This document shows, piece by piece, positions 35,323 to 43,834 of a stretch of 64,000 nt of DNA. The position numbers and the translations under genes were made by a program. Position 1 is the first letter of the stretch, and every line of letters begins with the position of its first letter. The notes under the pieces were generated by a model, which was not told where the DNA came from, did not search any database, and was given only the letters and a program-made list of their open reading frames with translations. This DNA comes from Methanosarcinales archaeon Methan_01 (GTDB lineage: Archaea > Halobacteriota > Methanosarcinia > Methanotrichales > Methanotrichaceae), in the NCBI GenBank assembly GCA_001602645.1, contig LUYE01000014.1, positions 58,562 to 122,561 of the forward strand. The letters run 5' to 3'.

Positions 35323-35988
35323 ATGAGATCAAATTGCGTCGTCGTCGCAGCTCTGGCCGCTCTTCTTCTAATTCTGGGATCGTCCACGGGGCTGAAGCAG
35401 GAGTCGGCGGGGTCCTCTCCGGATCCGGCCCTCGAATCGACCACCGGAGTCGGATCTACCTCGCCGGTCTCCGAGGCAGGTCCCGCCACCGTCGCCGGGA
35501 TCTGGAGCCTGGTGCTGATAGACGGGGCCACCGGGAGGTCCTCGTCCGTGGAGGTAGATATCAGCCAGATCGATCGGGTGATATTCGGCCGAGGGGCCCC
35601 CGGCGGCGCCGGAGCCGCTCCAACCTTCCTTCCCGTCGAGACGGGTCCGAGGCCGACGAGGGACGATGGGATAAAGTCGATGGTCTGGTGGCTCCACCAA
35701 GACCCGGCACCTGCGGCCCAAGGAGCCTCATCTGCCCGATATCTGACGATCGGGGCCAGCGGGATCGTCATCGGCCAGCGGGTGAACCTCGATCTGATCT
35801 TCCTGGATCAGAACGCCCTTTACAGGCTGGATCTCACCGTCTTCGGAAGCTCGGTCTCCGGAGACTACCTCGCCTACGAAGGCGGGGGAGCGGTCGGGTC
35901 CGGGAGCTGCCTTGGGTCGATCAGGCCGGGGTACGCCCTCCCCCTCAGCTCTTCCCCCGAGGTCCTCAACCTCGGGAGGATGAGGTGA
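35323..35988 (+). CDS. Secreted hypothetical protein
   Basis: 221 residues. Clear signal peptide: MRSNCVVVAALAALLLILGSSTG. A Ser/Pro/Gly-rich linker follows to about residue 50, then a beta-rich domain (VAGIWSLVLIDGATGRSSSVEVDISQIDRVIFGRG ... GIVIGQRVNLDLIFLDQNALYRLDLTVFG). No lipobox cysteine at the cleavage region. I do not recognise the family; similar WSLxL...VxLxLx secreted domains are common in methanogens. It is convergent with the Clp-fold protease gene, 72 nt away. Confidence 0.65.
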   Translation: MRSNCVVVAALAALLLILGSSTGLKQESAGSSPDPALESTTGVGSTSPVSEAGPATVAGIWSLVLIDGATGRSSSVEVDISQIDRVIFGRGAPGGAGAAPTFLPVETGPRPTRDDGIKSMVWWLHQDPAPAAQGASSARYLTIGASGIVIGQRVNLDLIFLDQNALYRLDLTVFGSSVSGDYLAYEGGGAVGSGSCLGSIRPGYALPLSSSPEVLNLGRMR

Positions 35989-36060
35989 ACGCGATCCGGT
36001 TAGAGGACCGGTTCGTCTGAAAACGGTACGGAAGTCCTTCTGCCGGAGGATCGGAGGGCT

Positions 36061-36924
36061 CTACTTCCCCGTCACCGGGACGTACTCGACGCCGGGCCTC
36101 CGCCTCGCGACCTCCATCCGGTAGAGCTTCATCAGGTCGTAGACCTCGGCGGGGACGTCGGTCTTGACGCACTCCCCCAGAAGCCTCCTCGCGTCCTCGG
36201 CGAGGAAGGGGTGGTCGTGGGTGTACTTCCCCGAGACGAACTCCTCGATGATCTGCGCTACCTTATCCCCGTCGCACCTGCCGTCCAGGATCGTCTTCAC
36301 CAGGCCGTCCATCTGCCGGAGGGCCTTCTCTGCCTGGTCGGCGAGGACGATCGTCTTGTCGTCCACCTCGTCGATCTTCTTCCTCTCCAGGAGCCTCACC
36401 AGGGATGTGGCGGGGTAGGAGCCGGTCTGGTCTCCGAGCTGGGGGTCGACGGGGCCGAGGGCGGCGTGGGGGTCCATGATGATCTCGTCGACGGCGAGGG
36501 CGATGAGGGTCCCGCCGCTCATGGCGTAGTGGGGGATGATCACCGTCTTTCGAGCCGGGTGGGCCTTCAGAGCGAGGGCGATCTGGGTCGCGGCGAGGGC
36601 GAGCCCCCCGGGGGTGTGGAGGATGAGGTCGATGGGGACGTCCTTGGGGGTGGTCCTTATCGCCCTCAGGACCTGCTCGCTGTCGTCGATGTCGATGTAC
36701 CTCGCCAGGGGTATCCCCAGGAAGCTCAGGACCTCCTGCCGGTGGATCAGGGTAACGACGACGGACTTCCTCCTCTTGCCCATCTTGACGAGGAGCCTCC
36801 TTCTGCTCTGCTCCAGGTATCTCCTCTGGAGCATGGGGACGAGGAAGAGGATGAGAAATAAGATGATCCACATGTTGCTGAGGAGGGATTCAGAGCCCAT
36901 CTGGAGGAGGACTGGTTCGTACAT
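36061..36924 (-). CDS. Membrane-anchored Clp-fold serine protease (SDH_sah family)
   Basis: 287 residues. One membrane segment near residues 18-33 (MWIILFLILFLVPML), then a ClpP-like domain: DLILHTPGGLALAATQIALAL, the nucleophile S136 in HYAMSGGTL, and DPHAALGPVDPQLGD. This family of archaeal and bacterial proteins is annotated as a serine-dehydratase-proteinase group; proteolytic function is inferred from the Clp fold. The C-terminal part (EAEKALRQMDGLVKTIL, HDHPFLAEDARRLLGE) is family-typical. It stands alone, convergent with the upstream secreted protein gene and divergent from the peroxiredoxin gene. Confidence 0.87.
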   Translation of the reverse strand: MYEPVLLQMGSESLLSNMWIILFLILFLVPMLQRRYLEQSRRRLLVKMGKRRKSVVVTLIHRQEVLSFLGIPLARYIDIDDSEQVLRAIRTTPKDVPIDLILHTPGGLALAATQIALALKAHPARKTVIIPHYAMSGGTLIALAVDEIIMDPHAALGPVDPQLGDQTGSYPATSLVRLLERKKIDEVDDKTIVLADQAEKALRQMDGLVKTILDGRCDGDKVAQIIEEFVSGKYTHDHPFLAEDARRLLGECVKTDVPAEVYDLMKLYRMEVARRRPGVEYVPVTGK

Positions 36925-37131
36925 CCGGTCAACAGGATCGACGGAATTCTATTTAACATTTGTTAAGGCTTCTCAAAGCCGATCCGGCGGGGGCGACGAT
37001 GGGCCTATTCTCCAGCCTTTCAGCCCTTCCCACCTCCACCCCCTCCGACGAGGACGACGCCGGATAAGAAGGGTTATTCGTTTAAATGGCATAAAATAAG
37101 GGCTGATCTCAGAAGATGGGATGGTGAAGAT

Positions 37132-37623
37132 ATGACCGACGAAGGAATGACGATCAGGGGAGGAGATGCTGCGCCGCGGTTCTGCCTTCCCGACCAGGAT
37201 GAACGAGTGGTATGCCTCGAAGAGCTCTCGGGAAGGTGGGTTGTCCTCTACTTCTATCCGAAGGACCACACCTCCGGATGTACCCGGGAGGCCGTCGACT
37301 TTACCGAGAGCCTCAAGGAGTTCCGGGATCGTGGGGCGGAGGTCTTCGGAGTGAGCCCCGACTCGCCGAAGAGCCACAGGAGCTTCCGGGAGAAACACCG
37401 GCTCGAGGTGACCCTCCTCAGCGACCCCGACCACCGGGTCCTGGAGGCCTACGGCGCCTGGGGGAAGAAGAGGATGTACGGGAAGGAATACGATGGCGTT
37501 CTCCGGAGCACGGCGATCGTAGATCCTGATGGCAAGGTCGCTCGAATCTGGAGGAAGGTCCGGGTCAAGGGCCACGTCGAGGAGGTCCTGGAGGCCCTCA
37601 GATCCCTCTCCTCGGGGCGCTGA
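37132..37623 (+). CDS. Peroxiredoxin, BCP/PrxQ type, apparently 1-Cys
   Basis: 163 residues. Thioredoxin-like fold with VVLYFYPKDHTSGCTREAVDF: the peroxidatic Cys is C50. In canonical BCP the resolving Cys is five residues later; here that position is Val (V55). Two other cysteines (C18, C28) precede the catalytic one. It detoxifies hydroperoxides, useful in a strict anaerobe; the reductant must be resolved by a different thiol. The start ATG 37132 follows GGTGAAGAT. No operon partners. Confidence 0.9.
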   Translation: MTDEGMTIRGGDAAPRFCLPDQDERVVCLEELSGRWVVLYFYPKDHTSGCTREAVDFTESLKEFRDRGAEVFGVSPDSPKSHRSFREKHRLEVTLLSDPDHRVLEAYGAWGKKRMYGKEYDGVLRSTAIVDPDGKVARIWRKVRVKGHVEEVLEALRSLSSGR

Positions 37624-37784
37624 AGGGGCCGGTATGGGCGATGGGTCCAGGAAATGGGGGTTGAGGGGCGGGGAGAGAGGGGAGCTTTGGACCCAAAAGC
37701 CGGGGAAACGGCGGGGCGGATCAGAGGAGTCGGCAGAAATAAGGGAAAAAAATTTTGGGATGGAGGTCTGGCGACCCCCCTCCT

Positions 37785-39245
37785 TCAGATCTCCTCCTCA
37801 TATACCCAGAACCGGACGCCATCGCTGACGGAGCAGTCGGGGTTCTCGACGTCCGTCGCGGTGACGAAGAAGACGTACATCCCGCTGTAAAAGCTCTCCA
37901 GCACCTTGAAGTCGCCGTAGAAGCCGTAGGCGTCTCCGGGGTATATGTCCGGCATGAAGGTCCCTATGACGTGGGTTTTGGGCGTCGGGTCGACGTAGCC
38001 GTAGGTGATGGCGAACCTTCTCTTCTCGTCCAGGTCGTTCCTCACCGAGACGTTGTAGAAGACGGAGTCGCCGTAGATGTAGACCTCCTGGCTCAAGGAT
38101 GAGGTGACGTTGAGGCAGGGCTCGGGGCACTGGTCCCCACCGCAGGTCGCCTCGAAGATCTCGACGGCGCTCCAGCCGCAGACCCGGCCGTATACCGTGA
38201 CCTCGATCGTCCCGCCATATCCGGAGCAGACCGGGTCGATGACGGCGTGGTAAGCTTTCAGGTCGGAGTCGTAGACCAGGTCGTACCTCTCGCTCACCTC
38301 CTCAGAGCAGGTGACGTAGATCCAGACGTCGGTGAAGCCGGCCCGGTAGGGTATCGTGGCGCCGTCTTTCCCCTTCAGCTCGACGGTCACCTCCAGGGCC
38401 CCCTCGTCGCAGCTGACGATCCCATCGATACCGAAGCTGCAGCTGATGATCCCGGCGATGTCCTCCAGGATCGGCTCCAGGGTGAGGCCTGACCTGATGA
38501 GGTAGAACTTTCCTCCCGTCTCGACCGCCATCTTCTTGATCGACTCCTCGTCGGGGCCGATGGCGTAGACCTTAACGCCGCTCGATGCCAGGTAGGAGAT
38601 GACGCCGTCGAGGGTGTCCCCCTCCTGGTTGCAGCAGTCGCCGTCAGGATGGGCGGGGGCGTCGGTGATCAGGACGACGATCTTCGCCGCGTCCCCACCC
38701 CTCCACCTCTGGTCGTTGACGGTGTGGGTCATAGCCGCCAGGACCGACTCGGGCTCGTCCCCTCCCCAGCCGAGGCTGAGGGCGTCGATCCAGGACTTGA
38801 AGGTGGCAGAGTTCCCCGTCAGGACCCCCTCGTTGTATACCTTGTACGGGAAGTCATCAGAGCCTCCACAGGCAGTATCCCCGCCACAGTTGAGGTTGAA
38901 GTCCCGATACTCCGTCAGGCCCAGCCGGTAGTCTATCCCGGAGGATGCGAGGTTATCTGCGAACTCCTTCGCGATCGACTTCATCTCGTCGATCTCCTCG
39001 CCCATGCTCCCGGTGGTGTCGAAGACGAAGACGATGTCCGCCTTCTTCCCCGAGACGCAGTCGAGGTACCTCGCCAGCTCCTGGCATTCGCCGGTGGGGG
39101 CTGCTGTCAGGGACTCGGGGGTGGTTACAAACATGAAACCCGTCTCCTCCGGAGAGGCTTCCGAAGAAGGCTGCGATATGGCCAGCGAAGCCGATAGGAT
39201 GAAGATCATCGTCGCCGCCATCAAAAACATCATTTTTTTTCTCAT
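37785..39245 (-). CDS. Secreted von Willebrand factor A domain protein
   Basis: 486 residues. Signal peptide (MRKKMMFLMAATMIFILSASLAISQ); the VWA domain begins near residue 68 with ADIVFVFDTTGSMGEE (MIDAS DTTGS, 76-80) and continues through VVLITDAPAHPDGDC and KVYAIGPDEESIKKMA. The rest has several beta-domains with paired cysteines (about 14 in all) and N-glycosylation sequons (NVTSS, NVSV). No C-terminal anchor visible, so it may be secreted or bound to the surface layer. It probably mediates metal-dependent adhesion, by family analogy. Start codons at 39245 and M5 are both possible. Confidence 0.85.
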   Translation of the reverse strand: MRKKMMFLMAATMIFILSASLAISQPSSEASPEETGFMFVTTPESLTAAPTGECQELARYLDCVSGKKADIVFVFDTTGSMGEEIDEMKSIAKEFADNLASSGIDYRLGLTEYRDFNLNCGGDTACGGSDDFPYKVYNEGVLTGNSATFKSWIDALSLGWGGDEPESVLAAMTHTVNDQRWRGGDAAKIVVLITDAPAHPDGDCCNQEGDTLDGVISYLASSGVKVYAIGPDEESIKKMAVETGGKFYLIRSGLTLEPILEDIAGIISCSFGIDGIVSCDEGALEVTVELKGKDGATIPYRAGFTDVWIYVTCSEEVSERYDLVYDSDLKAYHAVIDPVCSGYGGTIEVTVYGRVCGWSAVEIFEATCGGDQCPEPCLNVTSSLSQEVYIYGDSVFYNVSVRNDLDEKRRFAITYGYVDPTPKTHVIGTFMPDIYPGDAYGFYGDFKVLESFYSGMYVFFVTATDVENPDCSVSDGVRFWVYEEEI

Positions 39246-39430
39246 GTCCTCCGCTCCAGTATATCGATCTGCGACTCAACGCCGCAAAATAATAAAGGTC
39301 TTTTCTCTCATAAAAATCTTTCCTGAGATACCAGCAGGTTTGAGAGGATCCAAATCCGGCGCGATGGCAGCCACAACCTTTAAGCTCCGGCCCCAGGCAC
39401 TGTAAAGCCAGGCAGCGGAGGAATTTGGCG

Positions 39431-39985
39431 ATGCTTGAAAGGCTGAAGAGGTCTCTATTGGAGGCCCCCATCTACAAGCGGGGCGATTACAACTACTTCA
39501 TCCACCCGATCACCGACGGCGTCCCCGAGGTGAGGCCGGACCTGATCAGGGAGGTGGTGACCCACATCATCAGGACCGCAAACCTGGACGTCGACAAGAT
39601 CGTCACCATCGAGGCGATGGGGATCCACATCGGGACCGCCCTCTCCCTCTTCACCGACATACCCCTGGTGATCATCCGGAAGAGGAGGTACGGCCTCCCG
39701 GGGGAGATCGAGGTGAGCCAGGTGACCGGGTACTCCAAGGGGCAGCTCTACCTCAACGGCATCTCCCCCGGCGATAGGGTGATCGTCGTCGACGACGTCG
39801 TCAGCACCGGGGGGACGGCCCTCGCCACCCTGGAGGCGCTGAAGGCCGCCGGCGCCCAGGTGGTGGACGTCGTCGCGGTGATAGAGCGGGGGTCTGGGGC
39901 CGAGAGGCTGAGGGGCCAGGGCTACCAGATCAAGACGATGTTGAGGGTCGATGCCGACGAATTCGGGGTCAGGATCCTCGATTAG
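39431..39985 (+). CDS. hpt: Hypoxanthine/guanine phosphoribosyltransferase (archaeal)
   Basis: 184 residues. The PRPP-binding loop is [21 protein letters not shown] (about residues 117-137) and the N-terminal part reads [21 protein letters not shown], as in archaeal Hpt, which resembles adenine phosphoribosyltransferases. It salvages purine bases. I use ATG 39431, 9 nt after GGAGG (39417-39421); TTG 39425 is only 3 nt from it. The DUF357 gene follows after 126 nt. Confidence 0.88.
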   Translation: MLERLKRSLLEAPIYKRGDYNYFIHPITDGVPEVRPDLIREVVTHIIRTANLDVDKIVTIEAMGIHIGTALSLFTDIPLVIIRKRRYGLPGEIEVSQVTGYSKGQLYLNGISPGDRVIVVDDVVSTGGTALATLEALKAAGAQVVDVVAVIERGSGAERLRGQGYQIKTMLRVDADEFGVRILD

Positions 39986-40111
39986 GCGCCGGAGGTCGGG
40001 GGATGTGGTCCGGATCTCCTGGATCGGCCCCAGGGCCGGCTGGACCCATCGGTCTAGCTCTGCCAATAGATCTGGACCCGTCCCGAGATCCGGTGGTCGG
40101 GGGGGGGACCT

Positions 40112-40369
40112 CTGAGCCTGGAGGAGGATCTCAGGGCGGAGACGGAGAAGTGGCTCAGGAGGGCCGAGGAGGCCAGAGAGAGGGCATCGCCCCGAGGGGA
40201 GGAGGGGGAGAGGTTTTCTGCCAACATCGATGCCTACCTATCCGACTGCCGCTACTTTCTCGACCAGGGCGACCTGATCCGGGGGTTTGAGGCCGTCATC
40301 TGGGCGTGGGCCTGGATCGAGATCGGCGAGCGGATGGGGCTCCTCCAGGAGGGCAAAGCTCCTTTCTGA
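40112..40369 (+). CDS. DUF357 family protein, no standard start codon
   Basis: An 85-codon frame ends at TGA 40367-40369. It reads LSLEEDLRAETEKWLRRAEEARERAS, then a short linker, then YLSDCRYFLDQGDLIRGFEAVIWAWAWIEIGERMGLL, which is the DUF357 helical signature (FLxxGDxxxAFxxxxxAxxWLDxGxRxGL). No ATG, GTG or TTG lies in frame between the stop at 40067 and this core; CTG 40112 or 40118 are the only plausible starts. A nine-G run at 40099-40107 sits just upstream; GTG 40093 would be in frame if the run were off by one base. Function unknown; helical-hairpin protein. Confidence 0.65.
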   Translation: MSLEEDLRAETEKWLRRAEEARERASPRGEEGERFSANIDAYLSDCRYFLDQGDLIRGFEAVIWAWAWIEIGERMGLLQEGKAPF

Positions 40370-40389
40370 AGGGGAGGTCGGGACCGGGG

Positions 40390-42582
40390 TCATAAGTTCA
40401 CCTCTATCGTCCTCCCCTCCAAGACATCCTCTTCGCGGACTTCGACTTCTTTGGCATCTCCTCCGGCGACGTCCATTAAAGGCCCCAGCAGGTATGGTCC
40501 GATCGAATGGACCTCTTCCGTCCCTTCGGTCGAATAGGGGACAACGATCTCATAGCGGCCGTCGACAGGAGTTGCCGAGTTGAAGTACTGGAACCTTCTC
40601 CCTTGGTTTGACGTCATATCCAGGATCACCCCTATCGGCTCGTCGTAAGGTGTCGTCCCGGCTATCCTCGCGCCATTGACCCGCTCGAAGACCTTGACTC
40701 TGCTGACGGGAAACCTCAGCCCTGAAGTGGTTTTTGACTCGTAGACCAGCCGGAAGGAGCCCAGGTCGGAGCAGTCCCAGAGATGGAGCTTTGCGAGGAC
40801 AGTTCCCAAGAACCTCGGTGAATGCTCGTAGGTTATAATATCAGAATCGGCGGCGATATTGACATAACTACCCGGCTCCTCCTCGATCCATCGGGCGATG
40901 GCAGGAAGATTCATGTAGAGCATCTTCTGGTCGGTTATGAAGTATCGAACGTTCCTAATCTCGGCTATGGCCAGGGCATCATCTTCTTCTTCCGCCAGGA
41001 AGAAACGCGCCGCATCTTCCGCCCCTGCCTGGAAGTTGTTCGCCACCACCGGCCTCTTCGATTTATATAAAATCCAATTGCCGTAATCCCACCAGCTGAG
41101 GATGCCGTATTCTGCTGCCTCGACGGGCCTATCGAACCCCGCCGTCGGGGGGGTGTTCTCGCTGACCCAGTCCAGGGAGTCGTTCCAGTCTCCGGAGATT
41201 TCCGGCTTATATTTGGCAACCCCTGGTAGGTTAATGGCCAAGGGGATTATGAGGATCAGAAGAATAGCAGCTCCGACGACCTTGGCCGTACCATGATCGA
41301 CCTTTCGAGAGCGCTCCATTGATCCGATCCGATCCATACCCCAGAAGAAGAGAAGGGCTACGAGGACTGATCCGCTGATCGAGAATAGGAAGAGGAATCT
41401 GACCTGGGATATCATGAGAGCCATGGAGAGGCCAGCCCAAATGAGGAAGAGCAAACGATCTCTTCTATGATCGTTTAATTTGATGCTATGGCCCAGGATT
41501 ACGAGCCCTCCAAGGGAAAATATGAGGCCAATTACAGGCAAGGAGAAGAGTCCGTATACCCTAAATATAGGCATAGCCTCCTGTATTCCTACTCTCGCAA
41601 GATCGGTTCCTATGAGGTAGTTTATCCCTTCTATCAAAAGATAATACGCATCCTGTCCTGTCTCGGTTACATAGAGGAATATCACGGCTATGTAGCTAAG
41701 AATTGCCACTATGGGAAGAAAAGCCTGCCATGGGACCTTTTTCGCGACGAATAGCCGCGATAGGACGTAAAAGAATGCCAAACCCATCAGAGATCCTAAG
41801 GCTCCGATGAAGGAAGGAGAAAGCCAAGCCTCATACCAGAAAGGCAGCATCAGGGCTAGGGCTACTCCAAAGGCCGCCGCCAACGGGATGATGGTATCCT
41901 CGATTGCGGCATTTTTTCGGAGGTCGATGGTGATCTGGATCGTTGCGTAAATAAGGATCGCGATCATGTAGATAGGAGCCCCTATCCAGCTATATGAGAC
42001 GCCGGCCAGTAGAATTCCGGCAGTTGCCCCAAACCACAGACTCCGCTTCCTCTCGGTGAGGGCGTAAGCGAGAAGTAGGATCGCACCTAAAATAAGGAGA
42101 AGCTCAAGAGAATCATGATCAGGCAATCCAAAATGGGTTCTACCAATGTGCTTTGAATCGATCGCGAGAAGGAAGGCCGATAAGAAGGCCACCCTCGTTC
42201 CAAAGAGCTTCTTTGCCAACTGATAAACGAGAAGGATTGTAACTGATCCGAGGATCACTGGGATGACAGCCCCAGCGACCTCCACGGCCCGGGGCGATCC
42301 TCCCAGAAGAAGGGCCGCCGCCGCCACGATCTGATCGAAGAGGGGTGGCCATGTGATTTCAAGGCCAAAGGGATGGTTCAGGTATGAGTCGAACCAGAGG
42401 GTATGGGGGAAGTTCTCGGTGGTATATAAGACCCTTCTCATATGATAGAATGAATCATAACTAAAGAATTGGATCTCCCCCTCTGCAAGGGAGTTTCTTG
42501 CCGGCACTAGCCTCAAAAAGAGGCCCAGTAAGAGAGCCGTCAGGACACCACAAACTGCGTATAATCTTTTCTCCCTCTCCAT
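40390..42582 (-). CDS. aglB: Oligosaccharyltransferase AglB (STT3 family)
   Basis: 730 residues. It moves the lipid-linked glycan to Asn in N-x-S/T. About eleven to thirteen hydrophobic segments occupy residues 1-450; the first acidic motif is SYDSFYHMRR (D43) and the second PDHDSLE (about 155-158). The soluble domain has the invariant WWDYG (497-501) and SVSEN-type WVSENTPPT loop. The gene runs opposite to the glycan cluster that follows and begins the locus. GGTGA lies 9 nt upstream of its ATG. Full length for the shorter AglB class. Confidence 0.94.
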   Translation of the reverse strand: MEREKRLYAVCGVLTALLLGLFLRLVPARNSLAEGEIQFFSYDSFYHMRRVLYTTENFPHTLWFDSYLNHPFGLEITWPPLFDQIVAAAALLLGGSPRAVEVAGAVIPVILGSVTILLVYQLAKKLFGTRVAFLSAFLLAIDSKHIGRTHFGLPDHDSLELLLILGAILLLAYALTERKRSLWFGATAGILLAGVSYSWIGAPIYMIAILIYATIQITIDLRKNAAIEDTIIPLAAAFGVALALMLPFWYEAWLSPSFIGALGSLMGLAFFYVLSRLFVAKKVPWQAFLPIVAILSYIAVIFLYVTETGQDAYYLLIEGINYLIGTDLARVGIQEAMPIFRVYGLFSLPVIGLIFSLGGLVILGHSIKLNDHRRDRLLFLIWAGLSMALMISQVRFLFLFSISGSVLVALLFFWGMDRIGSMERSRKVDHGTAKVVGAAILLILIIPLAINLPGVAKYKPEISGDWNDSLDWVSENTPPTAGFDRPVEAAEYGILSWWDYGNWILYKSKRPVVANNFQAGAEDAARFFLAEEEDDALAIAEIRNVRYFITDQKMLYMNLPAIARWIEEEPGSYVNIAADSDIITYEHSPRFLGTVLAKLHLWDCSDLGSFRLVYESKTTSGLRFPVSRVKVFERVNGARIAGTTPYDEPIGVILDMTSNQGRRFQYFNSATPVDGRYEIVVPYSTEGTEEVHSIGPYLLGPLMDVAGGDAKEVEVREEDVLEGRTIEVNL

Positions 42583-42728
42583 CTACTACTTCACCTTTTA
42601 GATGCTATGAGAATGATAATCGCAATCGATGTTCAAATACGTTTCCTTTTGAATCCTGAAGATCCAGAAAGCTTGGACCTCTATCATCGAGCTTTTTGCG
42701 ACGATCTGGTCATCAATGGCGCATAACG

Positions 42729-42743
42729 TCATTGGCCTAAGGT
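42729..42743 (+). repeat. Left target-site duplication of the IS481-like element
   Basis: TCATTGGCCTAAGGT, identical to 43784-43798 and directly abutting the left inverted repeat. Confidence 0.9.
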
Positions 42744-43783
42744 TGTAGAGTCCTGAAACTATTTCGCATCCCATCTAAGCCCGGAAACATATTCTGGGAT
42801 ATGAAGCTGAACAAGGCGAAGATTCGTTGGATTATTCGTCAGAAACACAAGGGGGTGGCTACAAAAGATATCGCTCGTGACATGAAGGTATCTACGAGAC
42901 GAGTGCAACAGATTCTCAGGGAATATCGCAAGACCGGCAAGGAGCCATCTCTTGGTGAAAACCTTGGCCGGCCCGCTAAACCCTACGATGAGCATGAAGC
43001 TCAGATAGTCAAGGAGGCCCACGAAAGTTATCGATTTGGAGCACGGATGCTGGAGCCAGTGATCAGGAAGCGGTATAAGATCCAGATATCTCATAACCGC
43101 ATCCACATGTATCTGAAGGCTCAGGGACTGGCTCAAGAGAATCAGAAGAAGCAGAAGCGTCGAAAGTGGGTTCGTTACGAGCGAAAGCATAGCCTATCAG
43201 CAGGGCATATCGATTGGCATGAGGCGGACGGGACGGATATCAAAGTCTGTGTTGTCCTGGATGATGCATCCAGGATGGTCCTGGCTGGTGGTGAGTTCTC
43301 AGTCATCAATACCGAAAACAGCAAGCTGGTAATCGATCAGCTGGTTGAAAGGTTCTGGTGGCTTTGTCCTATGAGAGAGCTGATACTCGATCATGGCAGC
43401 GAGTTTGGTGCCCACAGAATCCATGATGACGGAAGTTGGCAGAGCGATTTCAAGAATCACCTGGAAAAATACGGTATCAAGCCGATCTTAGCCAGAGTAA
43501 AGCATCCTCAGACAAACGGAAAGCTAGAACGGTTTTTTGGAGAATATAAGAAGCATAGATCCGTTTTTAATTCGTTCGACGAGTTTATCTGCTGGTATAA
43601 CAATAGACCTCATGGGAGCTTGAATATCCAGTGCTTGGAGACTCCAGAAATGGCTTTCATGCGAAAGATGGCACCTGAAGCCTATTTTGCTATCGGCCAC
43701 AGGTTGTTTGGGTTGTGAGATCATATGAATAATTCAAAACGCATAGATTCCAGAGAAGCGCGAAATAATTTCAGGACTCCACA
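42744..43783 (+). mobile_element. Complete IS481-like insertion sequence, 1040 bp
   Basis: Terminal inverted repeats occupy 42744-42767 and 43760-43783 and match at 22 of 24 positions (both read TGT.GAGTCCTGAAA inward, then ..ATTTCGC). They are flanked by perfect 15-bp direct repeats. One intact transposase gene fills the element. Perfect target duplication and near-perfect ends imply a recent insertion. It lies between aglB and the GT2 gene, ending 51 nt before the GT2 start. Confidence 0.93.
42801..43718 (+). CDS. IS481-like DDE transposase
   Basis: 305 residues. An N-terminal helix-turn-helix (GVATKDIARDMKVSTRRVQQILREYRKTG, about residues 18-46) and an integrase catalytic core: first Asp in HIDWHEADGTDIKVCVVLDDASR, second Asp in ELILDHGSEFGAH, and the Glu in NGKLERFFGEYKKHR (DDE). 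The YNNRPHGSLN tail is typical. It appears full length and intact, so the element may be mobile. GC is lower than in neighbouring genes, as usual for insertion sequences here. Confidence 0.93.
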   Translation: MKLNKAKIRWIIRQKHKGVATKDIARDMKVSTRRVQQILREYRKTGKEPSLGENLGRPAKPYDEHEAQIVKEAHESYRFGARMLEPVIRKRYKIQISHNRIHMYLKAQGLAQENQKKQKRRKWVRYERKHSLSAGHIDWHEADGTDIKVCVVLDDASRMVLAGGEFSVINTENSKLVIDQLVERFWWLCPMRELILDHGSEFGAHRIHDDGSWQSDFKNHLEKYGIKPILARVKHPQTNGKLERFFGEYKKHRSVFNSFDEFICWYNNRPHGSLNIQCLETPEMAFMRKMAPEAYFAIGHRLFGL

Positions 43784-43798
43784 TCATTGGCCTAAGGT
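43784..43798 (+). repeat. Right target-site duplication of the IS481-like element
   Basis: TCATTGGCCTAAGGT, perfect copy of 42729-42743; fixes the right end of the element at 43783. Confidence 0.9.
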
Positions 43799-43834
43799 AG
43801 AAACATTTATCAGAAGGAAGCCAGGCTTTGGTTT

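Noticed and set aside
40003..40290. Gly/Pro-rich 95-codon frame before aglB
   Set aside because: Low-complexity translation; the overlapping frame contains the DUF357 signature.
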